A stretch of 15,629 nucleotides of DNA, taken from positions 1-15,629 of the forward strand of contig JAIQCW010000135.1 of assembly GCA_020283715.1 (NCBI GenBank). The letters are read 5' to 3'. The notes under the pieces are model-generated. The model saw only the letters and a program-made list of their open reading frames with translations, did no database searches and had not been told where the DNA came from. Origin of the DNA: Cytauxzoon felis (Eukaryota > Apicomplexa > Aconoidasida > Piroplasmida > Theileriidae). The position numbers and the translations under genes are program-made. Positions 1-9,800 of this stretch are shown here, one piece after another (position 1 is the stretch's first letter; each line of letters starts with the position of its first letter).

Positions 1-92
1 CTCCGGGAGTGGCTATACTCTTTAGAGATAGGTAATTAGAAGAGGCCTCCACGGCGAGTGGAAGAGAAGAGGTGGATTGGACCTCAGGTGGA
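1..92. mobile_element. TIR element in intron, right arm only (cut by window edge)
   Basis: The stretch contains the family blocks GAGTGGCTAT, AGAAGAGGCCTCCACGGCGA and the terminal ACCTCAGGTGGA. It closely matches the right arm of the element at 5948-6264, so it is the same subtype. The remaining 49 nt to the acceptor at 141 is AT-rich intron shoulder, as at the other introns. The left arm and loop lie outside the window. Confidence 0.72.
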
Positions 93-141
93 GTGGATTG
101 GACTTTGTTGATTTTCCTTCATTATAAATAAATATATATAG

Positions 142-834
142 AGGATAGTGCATGTGATAGAGATGTATAAATCGAAAATAGATACATCGATAGTGGAGTC
201 ATTATATAATATAGTAAAGAGTATAATAGATGGTCAATTATATCCATATTCCTCAACAGATTATAGGAATATACAATTGATTGAGTATATAAAATTTTTA
301 ATGACATTAGGTAAATATAAGGTATGTATAGATTTAATATTTGATAATTGGTTGAATATAAATAATACAAATATAATAATACCTGGATCTGTTGCATATA
401 ATTTATGGTATGTATTTGAATCAAGTGGTAATATTAATAATATTATTGAAAGATTAATTAATAATAATGCTATAAATTTTATTTATTTTTCTAATGATAA
501 TAATTTAAAATATATTTTATCATCATTATCTAATTTAATATTAAATAATAATATCAATACATTTCAATATCTATACTTATTACAATGGTTAATATATAAA
601 CATACTAATCTATTAAATAATAAAGATCTTAAAAATATTAATAAAGCATTAAATACATTAATCAATAATAATAATAATATAATACATCTAGAACCTTATC
701 TATCCACTTTCAATTTCAATTATAATGATATCATCAATACCAAATTAACCAATCTCTCATTCCATACAATACTACTCATCTCCAAAATTACCAATGTCGA
801 TCCATTACAATTAAACCATATCAAAAATATACAG
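142..834 (+). CDS. TRRAP/Tra1-like gene, exon a (helical-repeat region)
   Basis: This internal exon has 231 codons, beginning RIVHVIEMYK after the acceptor ATATATAG at 134-141 and ending ...KNIQ before the donor GTTTGTTG at 835. It is alternating hydrophobic and polar helices rich in Asn and Ile, as expected of the N-terminal HEAT-type solenoid of Tra1. No catalytic motif is visible. On its own it would not be recognisable; it is assigned by frame and splice continuity with the later exons. An acceptor at 143 instead of 141 is possible and would change the first codon only. Hand counts of G:C are about 22:6 in the first 100 nt and 3:27 in the last 100 nt. Confidence 0.7.
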
Positions 835-3800
835 GTTTGTTGACAAATTATGAAGTATTTCCCCCACCTGAAGTCTATCTAACTCTCTTCCACTCGGCGT
901 GGTGCCTTCTCTATTTATTTCCCCTTCCAGCTCCCGTAGATCGTTCTCGGGTTCTCCACTTGAGGTCCAGTACTAATCTCGGCGAGATACGTCTAAAGTG
1001 ACGATATTCATATAAGTGAGGTTATCTCAATGAATATTTAATAGAATGAAGTGAAGATGAGTAAATTCAATACAATCATCAAATCCTTTTGAATGAAGTA
1101 TTGACATTTATAATTCATTTAATAGTCATTCCACAATCATCAGTAGTTTCCCCAGAAATTGAGGATTTCCTTCAAATTTTCGAGGTAAAAATGAAGTAGT
1201 GAAATTAGTAGAAATTGGACCTCAGGTGGAGACATCAAGTGGATTTACCCGAAAACGATCTATGGGAGTTTGAGGGGGAAGTAAATAGAAGAGCTCCATG
1301 CAATGGGAAAGAGAGGTGGAAAGGACCTCAGGTGGACTGGATGGAACTTCATGTATAATGTATATAATTGATAATATAGGATATGGATGATGTATCGATT
1401 AGGTATACGATACCTTTATTATTGTATGATAGATCTGAGTATAGATTACGTCGTGTATTGAGTAGGATGGTAGAGATATCTGATAGTGATATGTATGATA
1501 TGTATGATTATGATGAGTTATTTGATTTATCTTGGGATGTATTAAGGAATGGTGGTCAATTAGATCGTATATATTCATTATATATATTATCACGTTTGGT
1601 ATGTGTATATAATATGGAATTATTGGGTATTATAAATATATTTAGAAGTTTTATTGATGTAATATGTACATATGAGACTATAAATTTATTGAATAGATAT
1701 AATTCATTATCATTAGATATTATAGATGGTGATATATATATGTTGATTTATAATACTGTTGTAAATTTAATTATTAAATTATCTAATGTATTAACACCTA
1801 TGGATTGTTGGTATGAATTAGATATTGAAATTGATGGTGATATTAGTTATCCTATATGGGTATGGATTATATTGAAAAGATTGAAATTATGTGATATAGA
1901 ATTAATTATACCATTATTTGGTGGGGTTATATTATATTTAAATATTGCTTATGAATTATTTAATACATTATTTGATGATATATTAAATTATTTATATACT
2001 ATGCAAGAAAATTTATCTTATAATTGGAGACGTGATCATATGGATGTTTTCTTTGGTATATTATTATTACGTGATCATTTTTCTAATTTACAAGGATATG
2101 ATGAAAATGGGGTAATGGATATAGATGGGGTAAAAAAACCCTACAATAATGAGATGATAATAAATTTATTTGTAAGATTATTGATATTACCGATAGCATA
2201 TAATAATGTGAATATAGAGAATGTATTAAGATATGAGGAATTCTATATAAAATTTATATATAAGCATCAGCCATTTATGATAATAAATCGTATATTAAAT
2301 TCATTACCATTATTAAATTTAAGAAAAGAATTAAGATTAACAGATCAATATATAGGTGGTTATAATATATTGGGTAATGATGTAAATAAATCAGATTATA
2401 AGAAGATGTTTTTAACATTACAAATGAAGAAGCATACGACTACAGAATATCATACAGAATTACAACAACGTGGTTATTATAAAGCATCAATAATTGTATT
2501 AAAATTAATTAATCATTTATTAGATTATATTATACCTGATGAATTAAATTTATTACATATTAAAGGTATATTAAAAAAATTATGGCCTGTTAGATATCCA
2601 CCTGTAGCTAAAGAATTCCAATATTGTATATTAAGATTATCTACCCTATATCATAATAATGTACAATTTATTTCATGGATTCAATCCTCTATTAATGATG
2701 AAATTAAATCAATCACTCTTAGAAATGATAATAATTTTAAAAATTATGATAATAATGAATTCGATTTAAATATGAAATATATTACCCAATCTTCTATTAA
2801 TTCTATACCTGGTAATAATGTTTTAAACCCCATACAAAATAATATTCATGGCCCCATACAAAATAATATTCATGGCCCCATACAAAATGGTGTTTTAAAC
2901 CCCATACCGTCCAATAGTAATATATCATCTAGTGATTATAATAATATTAGAGTAGAATCATGTTTTTCTACAGCTATTAGAACATTTATAACATTATGTA
3001 AAGTATTAATGTATAATAAAGATGTACTAAAAGATACAATTGAATTTATGTTACCACAATTCCTACCATCATTAGTATCAATACTAAATTGGAATATCGA
3101 AAATCTAAAGTCATTTAAAAATGGAAATCTAAGAGTTCAAAATTGTTTATGGATGTTACCACCCCATAATAATGATAATGCATGCAATATGATACAAATA
3201 GATACAGGACTATTAATTGAATATGATGGAGGTAAAAGATTAGATCAATTAATCACACTAATTATAATCACATTACCATTATTAGATGATAAAACACAAG
3301 AACTATTCTATAAACTACTCTCAATACTCATGAAAAATATCATACACCCATATAATCCCCATATCGTCAATAAATTGTCGTTTCTATTCAATAATTACTG
3401 CAACCAATCCATCAATCTCAATGATAATGGATTATTCAATGATTATCAAAATAATACACCACAAAATTTAGATAGAAAAAGCCCCAGAAATACCCCATCT
3501 ACTCACCCCACCGAGAGGAAATTTAGTAATACTACATCACTAGATAAAAAGAGCCCTAGAATATCATCAAAAAAGAAAGATGTAAAGAATAATATACATA
3601 TACCAATCATAGAACCCATATATAATACAACACTAACAACAAATGAAATCCACCAATTATATAAACCAATCGATGATAGCCACTTCAAATCTACCAAAAA
3701 TACCATCGAACTACCAAATGTTATCTCAAAAGAATACGATCTTCAACTCAAAAAAAGAAATAAATTTAAATACCCCACATTTAAAAATCTCATTGATACC

Positions 3801-6800
3801 ACCAAAACAATCGTCAAAAATTTTATCAAATCCAATGATAAAAATTATAAACTCGTTTATAATATCATATACTCATTAAGACATTTATCAAAACATGATT
3901 TGATATCCAATAAATTCAATCATTTCTACTATAATATACTCGAAGATGGAGAGGAGGAAGAGGAGGAGGATGAAGATGATGACGAATCATCCATCAAAAA
4001 TAAATTAATCGCATATACATCCTGCATCTCTAATATACATCAACCATTTCTAGAATTTAATCAAAATAAAACTCATAAAAATATATACCTCACACTCATC
4101 AATATCTTCAAATCAAACATCACGCTCGATAATGATCAATACACACCACTACTACTCGATTATATCCAACCCTACTTTATCAAAGTATGTTTATAATAAT
4201 GAAGATCCTCCACTCGAGGTCCAATCCACCTTTCCTTCGTCTTGCAGACAGCTTCTCTATTTACTTCCCCTTCCAGCTCCTGTACATCGCTTCCAGGTTC
4301 TACTTGAGGTCTCCACTCGAGGTCCAATCACTAACTTCATTTTTATTCCCAAAATTTGAAGGAAATCCTGAATTTCTGGGGAAACTCATGATGATAGCTC
4401 AATCAATATTGAATGCTTTTCTGATGTCAATACTTCATTGAAGAGGAATTTGATGATTCTATTGAATTTAATAAACCTCCCTTCATTCCAATTTATATTC
4501 ATTGAGATATCATGACAAACATAGATTCCATCACTTTAGTCGTATCTCGTTGAGATTAGGAATTATAACCTCAAGTGGAAGTAGACTACCCGCAGCTGAT
4601 CTCAGGGAAGCGGAGGGGGAAATAAATAGAAGAGCTGTCTGCAAGACAACGAAGGGTGGAAGTGGAGAAGAGGTGGTTGTAATCTCAAGTGGAAGTATTC
4701 GCTTCATATATATATATATATATATAGGATGAGGAGTTGGGTATAAATATGGAGTATCCGAGATTTCCTTCGTTATGTTCGTATAGGCGTGTGATAAAGA
4801 GTCAATTGGATTTTATATGTGATTTATCTAATATTGGTATGATAAGGGAGAATGTGCGTATATTATGTGATTTTAAGAAGTATGATTCATCATTGATGAA
4901 ATATGATGATAAAAATGTGACTATGGATGTGGATATGGATAAGATAACGATTGAATATATTGATGATGATAAATCATTATTAAAATCGATGTTGAATGAG
5001 ATATATATATATAATGTATCATATATGAATGAATATATTAAATGTGGTTATTTTATAAAATCATTAAGGAATTTATGGCATCTTGATATAAAATTTTCAA
5101 TAGAACTATGGGGTTATTTATTTCAACAATTATATGGTATATTATCAGAATGTAGACAATTAGAATTAGGTAAATTATTATGTATATATTTATGTAAATT
5201 AGATCATGTATATAATAATAATCCAATATGTAAAACAATATTATTGGGTGCATTAAAATGTTATCCACCAATAAATATATCACCAGAGATATTAAAATAT
5301 ATGGCATTAAATTTTAGATGTTGGTTTGAATGTATATATTATTTAGAGAAACAAATATTATCACAACCATTAGATATAACAAGGATAGCTACAGTATTAT
5401 CAGATTTATGGGATAAATTAAATTATAATGATTTATCAATAGGTTCTACAAGAACATGGGTTATTACACAAGAAACTAGATTAGCTATTTCATATTTGCA
5501 ACATTCTAAATGGAAACAAGCACAAAGAGAATTTAATTCTATAGTTGATTCATTAGCTATTGCTGGACAAACTGCTGAAACTGTATCTAATTTTGATGAA
5601 TCTAGAGTATGGTATAATGGATGGGTACAATGTACTAAACAATTAGCTGAATGGGATCATATTAGAGATGTTGCATATGCTGCTGGTGATCAAAAATTAT
5701 TTGTACAATCATGCTCTGTATTACAAGATTGGACCGGTACTGATGATACAATATGGAAAACCGAACCATTACCTTGGGCATTAGATAATGCCAATTATAT
5801 CTATAATAAAATCAACTTCAAATTCCATAACGCTATCGCACCATTCAAACAATCCAATACCAATACACACCCATGGCTCTTTGTACACGAAACCAGACAA
5901 TTAGATAAACTATTACAGGTTTGTTGAAGACTTATACACTCTAGTGATCCACCCGAGGTCCAATCCGCATCTATTCCACTCGCCGTGGAGGCCTCTTCTA
6001 TTTAGTTATCCCTGAAGGGTAATGCCACTCCCGGAGATCGTGACTAATGTAGGGTTTATTTAGTATTATGTGGTAACTGGGGATAATTAACACTATAACC
6101 CTATAATTGCCTTATAATAATACTATTATTCAACCCGGAAGAACAAATATAATATTAGCCACGATCTCTGGGAGTGGCATTACCCTTCAGGGATAACTAA
6201 ATAGAAGAGGCCTCCACGGCGAGTGGAATAGTGGTGGTAACCTCAGGTGGAGGACCTCGGGTGGAATATTGATTTTGATAATAAATGATATATAGGATGG
6301 TCGTAAGAATGTATTGGATTCATGGTTGCGTTTACCTGAGTTGTTATGTAGTGCTCATGAATTACCGATACAATTGAATCAGAGATATTTAGAGATAGAT
6401 GAGAGTATGAAATTTGTGACACGTACATTATTTAATTTATATAAGGGTATACTTATAGATGAATCATTAATATTAAATAAATGGCGTAGTAGATTACCTA
6501 GAAAGAGTGATCAACCTAATGTATGGAATGAATTATTATCATGGAGAAGTTTAGTATTTTCATCAATGAAATCGATATTAATGAATAATATAATAATATC
6601 TAAAGATATAAAGCCAAATATAATAACAAATATACAAGATTATCCATGGACATTAGTAAAATTTGCATCTGTAGCTAGAAAATCACATCAATTACCATTA
6701 ATGTCATCAGTATTATTAAATAAAGCACAAAAATTTTTATTATCAATTACTAAAAATAATATTATTGGTGAAGATTATTATTCTATTACTATAGAACGTT

Positions 6801-9800
6801 TAAAACAATATTTAACATTTCCAATGAATATACCTGATGCATTAAAAAATGTTATTACATTAGATGTAGATAAATTACCCAATAAAAATTTTGAAACATT
6901 AAAAGCACATGTTATAAGATTAAAATCTGAAGCTATTAATAGAAGTTCAAATTTTGATAAAAGACAAATTTCATTAGGTATGTTTGATATAAATTATTTA
7001 AATTTTACCCCATTTTATATATAGATTTAGATGTAACCTATAAATATATACTTGAAGCATTAAAATTACAACCATTATTATCTAAAGCATGGATAACATG
7101 GGCCAAATTCAATGATAATAAAATCGATCATAATAATATCACACAATGGAAAAATAATCTCGATGATAAACCCAAAGATTATTACGAATCAGCCATCATG
7201 GGATATCTAGTCGCCATCTCTATCAGGTAATATAATCATTACAGAAAATTTGAAATATAATACATATCCTCCACTCGAGGTTACATCTCCACCTCTCCTT
7301 CTCCTGCAGACGGCTCTCCATCTGAGGTCTTCCACTCGCCGTGGTGGCCTCTTCTATTTACTTCCCCTTCCAGCTCCCGTAGATCGCTTCCAGGTATTAC
7401 ACTTGAGGTTTCCACTCGAGGTCCAATCACTAATTTCAAAACTTCATTTTCACTACCAAAATTTGAAGGAATTTCATCATTTCTGGAGAAACTCATGAAG
7501 ATTATGGAATGACCATTCAATGAACTTCTAATCTTAATACCTCATTGAAAAGGAATTTGATGATTGTATCGAGTTTCCTGATCCTCACTTCATTCCAATT
7601 TATATTTATTGAGATATCCCTTCAAACATTGATTCCGTCACTTTATACGTATCTCGCTGAGATTAGATTTTATAACCTCAAGTGGAAGTGGAATACCCGC
7701 AGCTGATCTCAGGGAAGCGAAGGGGGAAGTAAATAGATGAAGCCACCACGGCGAGTGGAAGAGCTGACGGCAGGATGGACCTCAGGTGGATTGGGCCTTA
7801 GATTGAATTATATTCATTATATATATTATATAGGCCAGATTTGCATTGGTTATTGATAAAGCGTGTATTGGTATTATTGAATGAGATGCATATGATAGGT
7901 ATAGTGAGTGAGAATTTTAAGAGATATAGTGATCAGATACCTATATCTGTATGGTTGATATGGTTACCTCAATTAATAACATGGTTATATCGTATAGATT
8001 CATTAGAGATACAACATGTATTGATGATGTTGATGGAGAGATGTCCACAGCAAGTATTTTATTTTATACGTTGTGAATATTTATCACAAATGTTATTAAA
8101 TGATAATAATAATAATAATGAGAATATACGTAATATATTGGGTACATTAATATCATCAAATCATATGATTGGTACAATATTAGAAAAATTTGCAAATACA
8201 TTAACACAATTGGGTAAACCAGATTTATTAGATGAGATATTATGTGCATCAGAAACAATATTTGAAGAATGTTTAGATTTACCATTTAATGAAAAAATAC
8301 CATTACCAATGTTAAATTGTTTAATAATAAAAATACCAAAAAGATGTCAATTATATGATAATAATAATAATAATATAATAGATCATCAATTAATAATATT
8401 AATGAATGAATTTAGTAATGATTTTAAATGTAATGAAAATGATAGATTAACATGTGGTGATGTTATGAATAAATTATTAAAATGGATAACAAGATTAAAT
8501 ACATTACCATTAAATACAAATTATAATTTAATACAACAACAATTATATAATTTAAAATTATATAATGAATTTTTATATAATATTAAACGTATTAATTTTC
8601 AATTACAATTACCAACATTACAATTACCTATATGTTTATTAAATCCAAAATTAAGATTAACATTAGGTGAATATAATAATATAAATTTTATATCATCAAA
8701 AATTATTAAACGTAAAAGAAGAAATCATATTATAAAATCTATAAATATTATTACTAATGATGGATTAAATCATATTTATTCATTACATCCATTAACATTA
8801 CAAAAACAAAAATCTGAATTACATATTACACAAATGATTAAATTATTTAATTCTTATATTATTAAATATAATGAAACTAGAAGACGTAATATTATATTAC
8901 CAATTACTAATATTATACCATTAGATCCTTATATTTGTCTACTTGAAGATGAATATAATGATATTACATTATCTACTATATTCGAAAATTCAATCAATTT
9001 CAATAATCTACTCAATCTACCCCATCATTTATCAAAATCTTATGATAATTTCAATAATATACAATCTAATTATGAACAATCACCATCAAAAATACAATTC
9101 AATACAAATTTATTATCTACATCACCATTAAATCTATCATTAACATCACCATTCAAAATCACAATCTCACCAAATATCAAACATAATGATAAAAATTTAT
9201 TCATATCAAATGAACATAATCTCAACCTCAACTCACCCTCGAAATTTATTACATCTACACAACATGATGCACAATCCAATCCACCCGAGGTTACAGCCAG
9301 TGTTCCACTCGCCGTGGAGGCCTCTTCCAATTACCCCCCCGTAAACGGTAAAACCACTCCCGGAGATCGTGGTGAAGGTGAGGGTGGTGAGGATGGAAGT
9401 AGAGTTAAGGATGTAACCTCAAGTGGAATGAAGAGTAGTACTGGACCTCAAGTGGAACCCGTAGCTGATCTCAGGGAAGCGAAGGGACAACTAAATAGAA
9501 GAGCTGTCTGCAAGACAAACGAACGGCGAGTGGAAGAGAGTAGGACTGTAACCTCAGGTGGAAGAGAAGGTGATGAATATCATGTTAATAGTTTGGTTTC
9601 TTCTACTAGGTTATTATGTATGGATGATTATTCGACAAAGGAGACGAATTTATTATTATTGGTTCTTCATAAGATGTTATTGGAGTGTAATGTGACACGT
9701 AAATTATGTGAATGTTGGAATAATTATAATACGGGTACAGTTGATGATTTATCATTTACACAGGTTTATCAATTATTTAAGGAGAAACAATATCCATGGT

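Noticed and set aside
1383..4196. Separate gene starting at the ATG at 1383
   Set aside because: An acceptor lies one codon upstream, the phase matches the preceding exon, and the 3' end is a donor rather than a true stop. It is better as an internal exon.
6314..7024. Stop at 7022-7024 as the real end of a protein
   Set aside because: The TAG is the acceptor of a 47-nt intron; removing the intron restores the FAT-domain match immediately downstream.
7281..7520. Minus-strand open frame of about 79 codons over intron element E
   Set aside because: It lies entirely in the palindromic element, has no family resemblance, and arises from GC-richer sequence with few stops.
835..7833. Target-site duplications flanking the TIR elements
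   Set aside because: Immediate flanks were compared for copies B-F and no consistent direct repeat was found. Short duplications such as TA cannot be judged in this AT-rich sequence.
9280..9562. Reading copy F as a seventh intron
   Set aside because: It has no AT-rich shoulders, no good GT(A/T)TG donor and no TATAG acceptor, and the coding frame is open throughout. RNA data could still change this.
861..9562. CRISPR-like array from the repeated short motif
   Set aside because: Spacing is irregular, the motif occurs in both directions as TIR ends, and the host is a eukaryote with spliceosomal introns.
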